Counted from the stretch's first letter, positions 17,008 through 25,955 are shown. The stretch: 64,000 nt of DNA from Bacillota bacterium (GCA_021841025.1 JAKBWA010000009.1:1-64000), one strand, 5' to 3'. Numbers and translations: made by a program. Notes: a model not told the origin generated them from the letters alone.

Positions 17008-17427
17008 GTGTTAATTTACTTTCTTTGTACGGGGAATTCCTGCCGCTCCCAAATGGCTGAAGGATTGGCCCGCCATATGGCTAAAGAAGGCGTTCAAATC
17101 AGGAGCGCCGGGGTTGAGGCTCACGGATTGAATCCAAGAGCAATCAAGGTGATGAAGGAAGCAGGGATAGACATTTCGGCCCACGAGTCGAAATTGATGA
17201 ATGTTGATGAAATACGCCGTGCGGATTTTGTCATCACCTTGTGCGGGGATGCGCGGGATCGTTGCCCTATTACCCCGCCTGAAGTCAAAAGACTCCATTG
17301 GGGTTTTGAGGATCCTGCCCGCGCACAGGGAAGCGAAGAAGAGATTATGGCGGTCTTTCGCCGGGTGCGAGATGGCATTCGCTCTCAAATCGAACAGTTT
17401 TTGCACGAACAAAATCTGCTGCGTTAA
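17008..17427 (+). CDS. arsC: arsenate reductase, thioredoxin-coupled (LMW-phosphatase fold)
   Basis: A 139-residue protein that reduces arsenate to arsenite. The phosphatase-type P-loop CTGNSCRS has the nucleophile at Cys7 and Arg at 13. The redox pair Cys79 and Cys86 in [10 protein letters not shown] matches the triad of the Staphylococcus pI258 enzyme (10, 82, 89), so it is an arsenate reductase rather than a tyrosine phosphatase. It starts at GTG with AAGGAGG 10 bases upstream. No arsenite pump or arsR adjoins it; a palindromic operator precedes it. Confidence 0.9.
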   Translation: MLIYFLCTGNSCRSQMAEGLARHMAKEGVQIRSAGVEAHGLNPRAIKVMKEAGIDISAHESKLMNVDEIRRADFVITLCGDARDRCPITPPEVKRLHWGFEDPARAQGSEEEIMAVFRRVRDGIRSQIEQFLHEQNLLR

Positions 17428-17434
17428 TCGGTGT

Positions 17435-18979
17435 CTAATCCCGGGGTTCTTGCGACAGCATGTCGAGTTTCGAGGCCAGGTTTTGCTTATGAATTTTGCC
17501 CACACTGGTAAGGGGCATCTCTTTGATGTAGAAGATATGATCAGGTATCCAGAATTTGGGGATGCGTCCGGCTTCCACTTGGTTCATGAGATAGGCGATG
17601 ATGGTTTCGGGCTCGAGAAAGTGTCGGGTTTGCACAACGGCAACGGGTCGTTCCCCCCATTTCGGATCGGGCTGGGCTAAAATGGCGACTTGGTCAATTT
17701 CATCAAGTTCCGACAAAATTGTTTCCAGTAAGTTGACGGCAATCCATTCTCCTCCGCTTTTAATAGCTTCTTGGAGACGATCAACTACCGCCACGGTGCC
17801 GTCCTCGTATCCGATTCCCAGATCGCCTGTGGCGAACCAACCCTCGCGAAAACTTTTTTGGGTAGCGTCTTGATCGTGAAGATACTCTTTGGGAAGCCAG
17901 AGGCTTTTGACCCAGATTTCTCCAACGACGCCAGCTTTGGGATTGATGGGAATGAGATTGTCGTCGCGGATCTGGATTTCCACGCCGGGTAAGGGCATGA
18001 GGCGTTGAGTAGGCAAGGTGTCGGTTTCAGATGGCAACAGTGTGTGTGGGCCTGGGGGGGCACAAATAGCGGAAGCCAGTTGATCGGCTCCGCCATAAAT
18101 GACGGCCAGTTGAATGCCCAAATTTTGGGCCTTTTTTGCGAGCCCGTGCGTGAGGGCGCTTCCGCCGACGAGGACCTTCAGCGTATTGCCCAGTGGTTCG
18201 GGCAAGTTCTCGAGAAGGCGGTACAATTGGCTCGGTACCATATTGGCCCAACTCACATGACGTTTCTGGATCATTTCCACCTGATCGGCGGGCGACAATT
18301 TTTGCGACAAGGCCAAAGAGGCGCCAATATAGGGAGCAATAAATGGAATCCCCCATCCGTGGGCATGGGCAAAAGGGATCAAACACAGCATGGTGTCCTC
18401 ACTGGTGGGCTTGGCTAAAGAGTCATGAAGCGCCAGATGGTGCACCACTTGCCACGAGCTTAACAAAATATCCCGGTGACGGTAGAGGACCGCCCGGGGA
18501 CGGCCTGAGGTTCCCGTCGTAAAGCCAATGGAAAACGGGTCGGATTCTTTGAGGGGAAGATCGGGAAATTTTTCATTTCCTTCGGCAACTAAGGCTTCAT
18601 ATTGTGTGGGCATGGTGATGTGTTGGGGCACGAGGCTTTTCAGGGCATCCGCCAAGGATGAGAATTCAGGGCCGACGATAAGCCAGCTGTCCTGCGCCTG
18701 GCGTATGGTGTATTCCAGATCATTTAAAGACAGCTGAAAGTTCAAAGGATGCATGATAGCGCCTAGGAACCCCAGAGCATAGTGGAGCTCGAGAAATCTC
18801 TGAGAATTGGCATCTAGCACTCCCACGACCGTCCCTGGCCCGATGCCCAGAGTGTGCAATGTGTTGCTGAGCTTCACGACGCGGGTTAGTAAGAGCGGGT
18901 AGGGAGTGAATTCATTGTTGTGCCAAATGCCCTGATAGGGATATTTGGCGCTGGCTTCGACTAAGAGTTGAGGCACCAC
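17435..18979 (-). CDS. fatty-acyl-CoA synthetase-like AMP-forming ligase
   Basis: A 514-residue adenylate-forming enzyme of the medium/long-chain acyl-CoA ligase (AlkK/FadD) group. Motifs are FTTGTSGRPRAVLYRH (about residue 153), the A5-like IYGGADQ, GWFATGDLGIGYEDG (about 385), and the C-terminal SVGKIHKQ with the catalytic lysine. The first core motif has TTGTSGRPRA in place of the usual TSGTTGxPKG, so the lysine is arginine. The start is uncertain: two tandem GTG codons (18979, 18976) lack a strong ribosome site, though the frame is open only about six codons further. Confidence 0.8.
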   Translation of the reverse strand: MVPQLLVEASAKYPYQGIWHNNEFTPYPLLLTRVVKLSNTLHTLGIGPGTVVGVLDANSQRFLELHYALGFLGAIMHPLNFQLSLNDLEYTIRQAQDSWLIVGPEFSSLADALKSLVPQHITMPTQYEALVAEGNEKFPDLPLKESDPFSIGFTTGTSGRPRAVLYRHRDILLSSWQVVHHLALHDSLAKPTSEDTMLCLIPFAHAHGWGIPFIAPYIGASLALSQKLSPADQVEMIQKRHVSWANMVPSQLYRLLENLPEPLGNTLKVLVGGSALTHGLAKKAQNLGIQLAVIYGGADQLASAICAPPGPHTLLPSETDTLPTQRLMPLPGVEIQIRDDNLIPINPKAGVVGEIWVKSLWLPKEYLHDQDATQKSFREGWFATGDLGIGYEDGTVAVVDRLQEAIKSGGEWIAVNLLETILSELDEIDQVAILAQPDPKWGERPVAVVQTRHFLEPETIIAYLMNQVEAGRIPKFWIPDHIFYIKEMPLTSVGKIHKQNLASKLDMLSQEPRD

Positions 18980-19279
18980 GAGGTCTTTGATGTGAGTTCA
19001 TTCCTTTCACTTTCGCATGGAAAAAAATAATGGGGGTCTTGGGATTCAGCAGATGACCCAGCCCTCTGGGGTAACCGAAGGGGTCCCAACGGCTTAATCA
19101 ATATGCCGGGAATCAAGAATTTTTCCCCCGGTTGCTCCAGGGAGTTGCCCCTATTTCATTGTGCCAAATTTTTCTTCCTCGTTCCATGGTTGGGGGAGTA
19201 TCCTTTCTGCCTGTCTCTGACGGCTTTCTCTCGCTCTATCATGGTTGCGGGTTCATGGCGACTTCGCTCTTTTTGGGGA
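18980..19279. other. intergenic region between regulator and acyl-CoA ligase
   Basis: A loose TTGGGA...TCCCAA stem-loop around 19038-19089 encloses CCC/GGG pairs and may end the upstream minus-strand gene. I see no coding frame with a ribosome site on either strand. Confidence 0.4.
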
Positions 19280-19924
19280 CTATAGTGTCGGCAAAGCGGC
19301 GCGGGTTTTATGCAATATGCCCATTTGATGCGCAATTTGCACGCAGTGGTGGCGGTCGGTGGCGTTTAGTTTGCGCAAGAGATGCTCAACATGGCGTTTT
19401 ACGGTATGAATAGAAATGAGCAAAATATCGGCAATTTCAACATTAGAAAGATTTTGATCGAGCAGCGACAAGATCTGATATTCGCGCTCTGTCAGCCCGG
19501 AAGAATAGTCGGAGGAAGAGGAATTCTCGTGAAAAACTGTTTTCCAAAACGATTGGCTTACCATGACACATGGCGAATCTAAGATGCTGCGGAATAAGTG
19601 GGGCAATTGCTCGCATCCTTGTGTGCTGTCCAACAGAATATCTACGCCCATTTTCATGATGGCAGGCGCTAAATGAAAAGCCAAGGGGGAAAGAAAAACG
19701 GCCGTTTTAACTCGGTAATTGGACAGGCGGCAGAGCATTAAAATGGATTCAATGTGGTTCAGATTGTCCGATTCAATGATGAGGGCCGTGAGAGGAGGCC
19801 AGTCGTGTTGGGAAGAGGGCAGCACGATGGCGTGGGTTCCCAAATCTCGCTCCAAAACGGATCGTATCCCTGCCGCAAAAATGGGGGAATGGCTGATAAT
19901 ACCAACGTCTAAGGGATCATCCAC
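19280..19924 (-). CDS. LuxR-type regulator with degenerate receiver domain
   Basis: A 214-residue protein shaped like a NarL/LuxR response regulator. The C-terminal helix-turn-helix is intact (LTEREYQILSLLDQNLSNVE, then HTVKRHVEHLLRKL). In the N-terminal receiver-like domain the acidic pair at the end of strand 1 reads SHS and the phospho-acceptor region reads IIESD, so normal phosphorylation is unlikely. Start: AAGGAG is one base from the GTG at 19933 but 10 bases from the in-frame GTG at 19924, which I prefer. No histidine kinase is adjacent. Confidence 0.8.
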   Translation of the reverse strand: MDDPLDVGIISHSPIFAAGIRSVLERDLGTHAIVLPSSQHDWPPLTALIIESDNLNHIESILMLCRLSNYRVKTAVFLSPLAFHLAPAIMKMGVDILLDSTQGCEQLPHLFRSILDSPCVMVSQSFWKTVFHENSSSSDYSSGLTEREYQILSLLDQNLSNVEIADILLISIHTVKRHVEHLLRKLNATDRHHCVQIAHQMGILHKTRAALPTL

Positions 19925-20019
19925 GGATTCCACGCTCCTTTTTTATTGTTCACGAGCTTCTTTTGCATTCCCCCCCAGGGGTGTGTCACGAATCACAAGA
20001 CCAACCGTTCTCCACTAAA

Positions 20020-20043
20020 TTTGACAAAATTATCCTTGTCAAA
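20020..20043. promoter_or_regulatory. inverted repeat with promoter upstream of the LuxR-type gene
   Basis: TTTGACAA (20020-20027) and TTGTCAAA (20036-20043) are perfect inverted copies around 8 bases. On the minus strand the right arm supplies an exact TTGACA -35 box, with TTTAGT 17 bases on, about 95 bases before the regulator start. It could be both promoter and operator. Confidence 0.5.
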
Positions 20044-20235
20044 GAGAAAAAATCTTCTGCCGCCCTTAAGCGTGATAGCTCGCCACCTATACCTTACTAC
20101 GCCGACCTTGGTTCGGTGTCTCATTCTTGGTCTTTCTTGGCGACTTCTGTGTGACACAAGACGTCAAAAAATCCCAAGAGATTACACCGGAACAGGCCGA
20201 TTGTCCAACACATCAAGCCTGACGATAGGGAGGAC

Positions 20236-20439
20236 ATGACCATAAAGCCAGATCCAAGACCATTTGTTATAGGTCGAAATGAAGCAGGACTAAAGAAAAT
20301 CGCCACAGGAATGATCGGCTCAAAATGTTTGGCCCAAGACTCTTGTGACATTCAAAGAGGCCCAATGAGTGCGGCCAATTTAGATATCATTCGACAACAG
20401 GGACCGTCATGCCCTCCTTCTAACGCAGTGAATTCTTAA
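20236..20439 (+). CDS. doubtful small ORF
   Basis: A 67-codon frame starting MTIKPDPRPF. GGGAGG lies only two bases before the ATG, which is too close for normal use. No family is recognised. It lies in a 900-base stretch (19925-20816) otherwise free of convincing genes. Confidence 0.25.
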   Translation: MTIKPDPRPFVIGRNEAGLKKIATGMIGSKCLAQDSCDIQRGPMSAANLDIIRQQGPSCPPSNAVNS

Positions 20440-20484
20440 CAGTCCAACAAGACTCATAGAAAAAATTTCTCTAGTGATATCGAG

Positions 20485-20718
20485 TCACCCAGGGGTGTAA
20501 CAGCCAGACCAGGCAGAAAAGGCAATAAAGGAAGGACAAAAATGTGAGAGGGGGAATTGGGCCGCAATGGGAAGAATTGCCAAGACCAATGTGGCGGTCC
20601 GGATCTGACCCATGGCATACCCAAAATGACTGTTAGGGGATTCGCCTTCTAATTTTCTCAAGACGTCATCATAAACGGGAAGCGAGAGAAATAAATATGT
20701 GAAAGAAAGCGACTCCCG
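20485..20718 (-). pseudogene. possible remnant of a membrane protein gene
   Basis: A minus-strand frame stays open for 77 codons with protein-like composition (LRKLEGESPN, then a hydrophobic ATLVLAILPIAAQF segment), but begins after an in-frame TGA and has no start with a ribosome site. This suggests the 3' part of a decayed gene. No family is recognised. Confidence 0.25.
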
Positions 20719-20772
20719 TCATTTTGGGTATTGTATTGGAGTTATTGTCTTCTCTAGGATTTGATCCGCAGG

Positions 20773-20812
20773 CCACCGGATAGGTCCTCATTCAAGAGGA
20801 TCTATCCGGTGG
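20773..20812 (-). terminator. stem-loop ending the copper operon
   Basis: CCACCGGATAGGTCCTC (20773-20789) pairs with GAGGATCTATCCGGTGG (20796-20812) over 17 bp with one G-T wobble and loop ATTCAA. It begins 4 bases after the stop of the YHS gene on the minus strand. No T-run follows, so folding strength would have to cause termination. Confidence 0.65.
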
Positions 20813-20816
20813 AAAA

Positions 20817-20972
20817 TCACTTGATGTATTTCTCGGGATTTTGTTCGAACGCTTTTTGGCATGCAGTACAACAGAAATAATAGCGATTTTCCTCGTAGTC
20901 AGCGTGAGGAGTGTTCTCTTGGACATCAACATCCATGTGGCAGACGACATCAACGGCAGTGGCCACAGTCAT
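20817..20972 (-). CDS. YHS-domain small metal-binding protein
   Basis: A 51-residue protein with a complete YHS domain: VDVVCHMDVD near the start, then YYFCCTACQKAF, ending EQNPEKYIK. YHS domains are found fused to or beside copper P-type ATPases and are thought to bind or deliver metal. The gene is the third member of the copper operon, 27 bases after copA. The start codon follows AAAGGAGGTG. The additional cysteine in CCTAC may contribute to metal binding; a copper-chaperone role is inferred from position. Confidence 0.8.
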   Translation of the reverse strand: MTVATAVDVVCHMDVDVQENTPHADYEENRYYFCCTACQKAFEQNPEKYIK

Positions 20973-20999
20973 TCACCTCCTTTCTTTGGTGTCCCTGAG

Positions 21000-23411
21000 C
21001 TAAAATACTGGAGTTTCCGGCAACCGGGCAATTTTTAAGAGCAAAGAGTTGGATACGACCGAAACGGAACTCATCGCCATGGCAGCACCCGCTAAAATGG
21101 GCGAAACAATACCAAATGCAGCCAGAGGGATCATAATGACATTGTAGATCAGAGACCAAAATAGATTTTGGCGAATCTTTCCTAAAGTCTTGCGACTGAG
21201 GGATAGGGCTCTTATCACCCCATAGATCTCCGGTGCCAACAGAGCCACATCGGCTGTTTGAAGAGCAACATCGGCACCTGTTCCTACCGCCAGACCTAGG
21301 TCCGCCGTGGCCAAAGCCGGTGCGTCGTTAATGCCGTCGCCAACCATTAAGACTTTGTAGCCAGCGGTTTTTAAGTCCGTAATCACCCGCGACTTGTCTG
21401 TGGGCAAAAGTTCTGCATAGACGTGATCGATGCCTAAACTTCCCGCAATGGCCAAAGCCGCCTTATTTTGGTCCCCTGTGAGCATAGCGGTCTCGATGCC
21501 TTGGGCATGCAAGGCGGCTATGGTGGCGGGGGCATCATCGCGTAGGGTATCGGCCACAATAATAGCGCCCGCCAATGCGTTGTCAGAGCCAATCCAAATG
21601 ACACTGGCTCCTTGATTCTGCCAGGTGTGAACGGTGTTCTGGATTTGCCGGGGGACCGAGACTCCATATTGTTCCATGAGTCTAAAGTTTCCGATTACCA
21701 CTTCTTTCTCCGCAACATATCCCACCATGCCCAGTCCCGGTTCGGTGTAAACATCCTCGGCAGTCCACTGTGGGGCTCCTTGGCTTTTTGCGCCCCGGCA
21801 AACGGCTTCGGCTAAAGGATGAGTGGATTCTTTTTCTACGGCCCAAGCCAGCGCTAACACCTGGGAGGACGTAAAGGAACCGTAGGCTATGACGTTTTGC
21901 ATATCCGGTTTGCCGCGTGTGAGGGTCCCGGTTTTGTCAAATGCCACCATATTAATATGGCTAAAAGTTTCCACAGCTGCCCCGTTGCGGAACAGTATGC
22001 CTTTTTTCGCTCCCATGCCCGAACCAACCATAATGGCCGTTGGGGTAGCCAGCCCCAGAGCGCAGGGGCAGGCCACAACCAATACCGCCACACCGTCAAG
22101 CAATGAAGAGCGCCAGTGTCCGGTAGCTAAACCCCAAGTGATGAAGGTGATCAGAGCGAGTATTATCACAACGGGAACAAAGATGTTGGCAATAGCATCT
22201 GCATAACGCTGGACTGGAGCCTTGGTGCCCTGGGCTTCTTCAACGGTTTTGACGATCTGAGCTAAAGTGGTATCCCGTCCCACTTTTTCGGCTCGGATTT
22301 CCAAAGTCGAGGTGCCGTTCAACGTGCCCGCTGTGACTGTGTCCCCCACTGTCTTATCATGCGGCAAGACTTCTCCTGTAAGCATGGATTCGTCGACTGA
22401 TCCCCGCCCCAGAGTGACGGTACCGTCTACACCAAAGCGCTCTCCGGCCAACACTTGCAAAATGTCCCCCGGTTTCACGCTGTCAATAGGAATGGGTTCC
22501 CATTCTCCTTGATTATTGAGTCGCCGAGTCTCTTGAGGACGCAAGGCTAGCAGTTCCGAAATGGCCTGGCTAGTCCGTCCCTTGGCTACGGCTTCCAGGT
22601 ATTTGCCGACGAGGACCAGGGTGATCACTGTGGACGAGATATCAAAATACAAAGGACCGTGAACGGTTAAGTCATATACAGACAGCCCCCATGCGGCCAA
22701 AGTCCCCGATGCCACCAAGACATCCATATTGGCGTTTTTGTGGCGAATATTCATCCACGCTCGGCGAATAAATCCCCATCCAGGCCCCCACTCCACGAGA
22801 GTGGCGAAAATCCCTAACATGACCCCTTGGCCAAGCCACGAAGGGCCGATGCGAAAGATCATATGAATCATGCCAATCCAGATCGGAATGGTGAGAATCA
22901 CCGATAAAATGAGCCGGTTTCGCGCTGCCGTCATTTCATGAGAGCGAGGGCTGAGTTCATCGGATTTTAAGGCTTTAACACTATAACCGGCATTTCGCAA
23001 AGCTTCCGTCAAATGTTCGGCGTCAGCGACTCCGCGGATTAAATCCGCAGAAAGAATCCCACTCACCGCATTGATTTGAACATTGTCAATCCCGGCAACG
23101 GATTGGGCAACTTCCAGGGCGCGCTGGCGCAAGGGTTCTTCGTCCATTCCCGATAGGCTCCAGGACATATGATCCTTGCGCACGGTATACCCTAGTTCAG
23201 TGATCGTATCGACGAGTCTCGGCATGGTGACAAGACTAGGGTCAAATGTGATGTTGGCCCGCTCCAATGCTAAATTCACGTGGGCATCGACGCCATCGAG
23301 TTGATGCAAGGCCTTTTCAATGCTGTTGACACACGTTGCGCATGTCATCCCCCCAATGTCCAAATTAATGGATTGGCCGCGGGAGTTGGAATCAAGGGGA
23401 CTGGTGGCCAT
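21000..23411 (-). CDS. copA: copper-exporting P1B-type ATPase CopA
   Basis: An 803-residue heavy-metal ATPase that pumps Cu(I) out of the cytoplasm. The N-terminal metal-binding domain carries GMTCATC (Cys 24 and 27). A second HMA-like fold (about residues 83-145) lacks any CxxC. The transmembrane ion site is CPC at 448-450, the phosphorylated aspartate is D492 in DKTGTLT, and GDGINDAPAL completes the hinge. Its start lies inside csoR (20-bp overlap) with GAAGGA upstream, so translation is coupled. It is repressed by CsoR until copper rises, by analogy with known csoR-copA operons. Confidence 0.93.
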   Translation of the reverse strand: MATSPLDSNSRGQSINLDIGGMTCATCVNSIEKALHQLDGVDAHVNLALERANITFDPSLVTMPRLVDTITELGYTVRKDHMSWSLSGMDEEPLRQRALEVAQSVAGIDNVQINAVSGILSADLIRGVADAEHLTEALRNAGYSVKALKSDELSPRSHEMTAARNRLILSVILTIPIWIGMIHMIFRIGPSWLGQGVMLGIFATLVEWGPGWGFIRRAWMNIRHKNANMDVLVASGTLAAWGLSVYDLTVHGPLYFDISSTVITLVLVGKYLEAVAKGRTSQAISELLALRPQETRRLNNQGEWEPIPIDSVKPGDILQVLAGERFGVDGTVTLGRGSVDESMLTGEVLPHDKTVGDTVTAGTLNGTSTLEIRAEKVGRDTTLAQIVKTVEEAQGTKAPVQRYADAIANIFVPVVIILALITFITWGLATGHWRSSLLDGVAVLVVACPCALGLATPTAIMVGSGMGAKKGILFRNGAAVETFSHINMVAFDKTGTLTRGKPDMQNVIAYGSFTSSQVLALAWAVEKESTHPLAEAVCRGAKSQGAPQWTAEDVYTEPGLGMVGYVAEKEVVIGNFRLMEQYGVSVPRQIQNTVHTWQNQGASVIWIGSDNALAGAIIVADTLRDDAPATIAALHAQGIETAMLTGDQNKAALAIAGSLGIDHVYAELLPTDKSRVITDLKTAGYKVLMVGDGINDAPALATADLGLAVGTGADVALQTADVALLAPEIYGVIRALSLSRKTLGKIRQNLFWSLIYNVIMIPLAAFGIVSPILAGAAMAMSSVSVVSNSLLLKIARLPETPVF

Positions 23412-23799
23412 GGCTCATTCCTTCTTTCATGATGGTTTGCACATTGTCCGGTGTTTGTTCACTATGACAATGACACAGGGGATGTTCGACTAAGGGGGAT
23501 AGGGCATGATCGGGTCCTAACGCTTCCCCCGCGGAAAAGGGCATATATTTCATAGCCCCTATCAGTTCTTCTACGATAGGAGTGCCCATACCGTCTTTCA
23601 TCGCATCCTGAACGCAGGTCAGTAAATGGTTGCGAAGCAAAATGCGCTGCACCTGTTCCAAACTGGCTTGAACAGCGGAAACTTGCTTCATAATGTTGAC
23701 ACAGTAGATGTCCTGATCAACCATGCGGCGAATGCTTTCGAGATGGCCGGCAATGACCTTGAGCCGTAATGCGGCATCTTTTTTCAATTCTGGCTCCAT
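23392..23799 (-). CDS. csoR: copper-sensing repressor CsoR
   Basis: A 135-residue DUF156 repressor, all helical, that releases DNA on binding Cu(I). The ligand triad Cys33, His58, Cys62 (in IYCVNIM and LRNHLLTC) is the CsoR signature. After about residue 90 there is an unusual 45-residue tail with HPLCHCHS and SHGHQ, which may add metal ligands. GGGGGAG lies 5 bases before the ATG. First gene of csoR-copA-YHS. Confidence 0.9.
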   Translation of the reverse strand: MEPELKKDAALRLKVIAGHLESIRRMVDQDIYCVNIMKQVSAVQASLEQVQRILLRNHLLTCVQDAMKDGMGTPIVEELIGAMKYMPFSAGEALGPDHALSPLVEHPLCHCHSEQTPDNVQTIMKEGMSHGHQSP

Positions 23800-23825
23800 A
23801 AAATCTCCCCCTCAACCCCTCCCCC

Positions 23826-23878
23826 ACCCCCGGTGGGGTATTTACCCATACTGTATAATTTTTACTCTAAAATGTCAA
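23826..23878 (-). promoter_or_regulatory. csoR promoter and CsoR operator
   Basis: On the minus strand an exact TTGACA (complement at 23873-23878) is followed by TACAGT at 17 bases or TATACA at 15 (23850-23857). Just downstream lies a GC-rich palindrome with arms ACCCC and GGGGT around four bases (23826-23839), the form of known CsoR sites. It falls between promoter and start codon, suiting repression of the operon by its first gene. Confidence 0.7.
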
Positions 23879-24074
23879 CGAATATTCCCAATTTCCGTCT
23901 CGTTCTTTCCTCAAATTACACAGTCATAAGAAGTATGTGCGCCAGAACTTGTTTGTTCTCCCGCTTCTATGTAAAGTGTGTTTTCTGGCCTGTTCTATGC
24001 GCAAGAATGTTCCGTCATGGATTGATCTCCATGCTATTCTTGAGAGGATAACTGGGAAAGGACGGGATCGAAGA

Positions 24075-24797
24075 ATGTATCAAGAGCTGCAATCCTACGA
24101 CGATGTAGAGAAGCTTATGCAGCGGTATGTTGACGAAGTGTTTTTAGATCAGCCCTTTTTCCGCACTCTCTTAAGTGGAGAGTGGGATAACCGGCTTCTA
24201 ATATATTTCGCTCAGCAGTATCAGCATTACAGCGCCAATTTTCCTCGTGTGCTGGGAGCTGCGATTGCCGCCATGGCTCCACAAGACCGGTGGTGGATTC
24301 CTTTGGCGGATAATTTGTGGGATGAAGCGGGACGGGGAATTGCGGAAAATTCTCATGCGCGCTTGTACCGCAGTTTTTTGCAAAGTGTCGATGCTTCTTC
24401 GCCACAATGGTATCCTCACCCAGATTACTGGCCTCAGATGGGATTAAGTGTACAGGGGGCTTTGGAGACATTTATCCGATTCTTCCGGACATCCTCTCCT
24501 CTAGAAGCCATGGCGGCTTTTGGCCTGGGATCAGAGTTTTTTGCCGGACAGGTGATGGGGGTTATGGCCCAAGGTTTGGCTCATCCCCAGTATCAAAAGA
24601 ATGGCCCCGTCAATACAACTTTTTGGGATATTCATGCCAAACATGACGAGCCTCGTCATTATGCTTTGTGCCGCAGTATTTTGTGCGAAGAGACAACGCG
24701 TCAAAACTATAGCCGGATCCTGGATATCGGGCAATACATAGCCGGTTCCGAAGCCCGTATGTACGGAGGCCTCTATCAAGAAGCCCAAAATCTGTAG
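24075..24797 (+). CDS. haem-oxygenase-like diiron protein (iron-containing redox enzyme family)
   Basis: A 240-residue helical protein of the haem-oxygenase-like/TenA/PqqC superfamily. Candidate metal ligands lie in NLWDEAGRG with a following SHARLY, in GLGSEFF, and in DIHAKHDEPRH near the C-terminus, the pattern of diiron oxidases and oxygenases such as CADD, UndA and BesC. The substrate is unknown. The start at 24075 follows GGGAAAGGACGGGA; an in-frame extension to 23937 would run into AT-rich promoter-like DNA and is rejected. Confidence 0.7.
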   Translation: MYQELQSYDDVEKLMQRYVDEVFLDQPFFRTLLSGEWDNRLLIYFAQQYQHYSANFPRVLGAAIAAMAPQDRWWIPLADNLWDEAGRGIAENSHARLYRSFLQSVDASSPQWYPHPDYWPQMGLSVQGALETFIRFFRTSSPLEAMAAFGLGSEFFAGQVMGVMAQGLAHPQYQKNGPVNTTFWDIHAKHDEPRHYALCRSILCEETTRQNYSRILDIGQYIAGSEARMYGGLYQEAQNL

Positions 24798-25214
24798 CCG
24801 GGTGTTGACGTCAAAAATTACTGTTGACCGCCTTGACATTTCCCATATCTCAAGGCCCTTGGCTTCCGGGAAGTGATTGCGCTCTGGTATGTTGAAGGGA
24901 TATTTGCGGTCGATAGATAGCCCGGGTCTCTTTTTTGTCATAGGTCATGTTGAAATAAGACAGATCATCAGCCCCGCCTTCCCAGAGCCAGTGTTAGCAC
25001 AAGCTTAGCCCATCTCTTATGAGAGATCGGATGAAAATTCCAAGTATTTGAGCTATGATGTTAACGGATTGATGGGCGGGATGATTTCTTTTGTCGGCTG
25101 CGTAGGGAATCGTTAAAGAGTTTCCAAAGTCCCGGTTAACGGGGTATCGATGGGATGATGCGGTGGGTCTGTTCTGAGGCTGTCAAATTTCTTTATAACA
25201 AGAAGGTGGTGGCA
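24798..25214. other. non-coding region upstream of the IS110-like gene
   Basis: About 415 bases without a credible gene. It contains ATCTCT-TATG-AGAGAT (25012-25027), a perfect short palindrome, and a TTGACA at 24835-24840. In intact IS110 elements the region left of the transposase gene encodes the bridge RNA, so a relic could lie here, but I cannot recognise a bridge-RNA fold by eye. Confidence 0.45.
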
Positions 25215-25955
25215 ATGGACTCAGATATCGTGGTGTCGCATGCGGCAGCTTTGGACGTATATAAGAAGACAATAACAGCAACGGTGATCACGCCCGCAAT
25301 AACCGAAACCCGGTCCTACGGCGTGGCCACTCCGGAGCTTTTGGAGTTGGTTGACTGGATGGATGCACGCAATATCACCCACGTTGCAGTGGAAGCGTCC
25401 GGAGTTTACTGGAAGCCTGTCGTCAATCTTCTGGAGGCGTATGATTACACCAGTATTATATTGATCGCTCCTCAACACCTCACGGCTTTGCCTCAGCGCG
25501 ACCCTGATATTCCCCCGTCGCAATGGATCGCCTCGTTGCTTCGTCAAGGCGCTTTAAACCATCATCTTCCGCCGCGTCCCAAACGAGAGTTGCAAGAAGT
25601 GGTGCAATATCGAATGAGTATGGCTCACGAGCGGGCGCAAGAGGCTCAAATAATACAGAAGATTCTAGCAGAATCAGCGCGTTCTGTCGCAACAGATGTT
25701 ATCGCCCGTATTTTTACGGATCACAAGCGCATTATCCAAGCTCTGGCCCATGGGGAGAGTAGTCCTAGAAAACTTGCGGATTTGGGAGAATCGAGTCTTA
25801 AGGTGCCGCGCGAAACGTTGATATCGGCCCTTAGTGTATTGGTGGAAGCGCGTCGGCATGCCATGCTAAGTGTTCGGTTGCAGCATGTGGCCTTTTTGGA
25901 CCTTCAAATTGAAACGCTGGACCAAGAAATTACGCAACGCCTGAAACTATTTTGA
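25215..25955 (+). pseudogene. truncated IS110-family transposase with altered catalytic site
   Basis: A 246-residue protein matching the N-terminal RuvC-like half of IS110 transposases: ALDVYKKTITA (Asp14), VEASGVYWKP (Glu60) and QRDPDIPPSQWIASLLRQ (Asp98). The fourth acidic residue, expected three positions after Asp98, is Pro101. Family members run about 400 residues, and the C-terminal serine domain is absent: a stop at 25953 is followed by DNA with no recognisable continuation. ATG 25215 has AAGGTGG 6 bases upstream. It is either a dead remnant or a retained N-terminal domain. Confidence 0.8.

Noticed and set aside
17008-17427. Low-molecular-weight tyrosine phosphatase as identity of the arsC gene
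   Set aside because: The Cys79/Cys86 redox pair of thioredoxin-coupled arsenate reductases is present.
23937-24074. N-terminal extension of the haem-oxygenase-like protein
   Set aside because: The sequence is AT-rich and promoter-like, lacks a ribosome site, and the family N-terminus begins at 24075.
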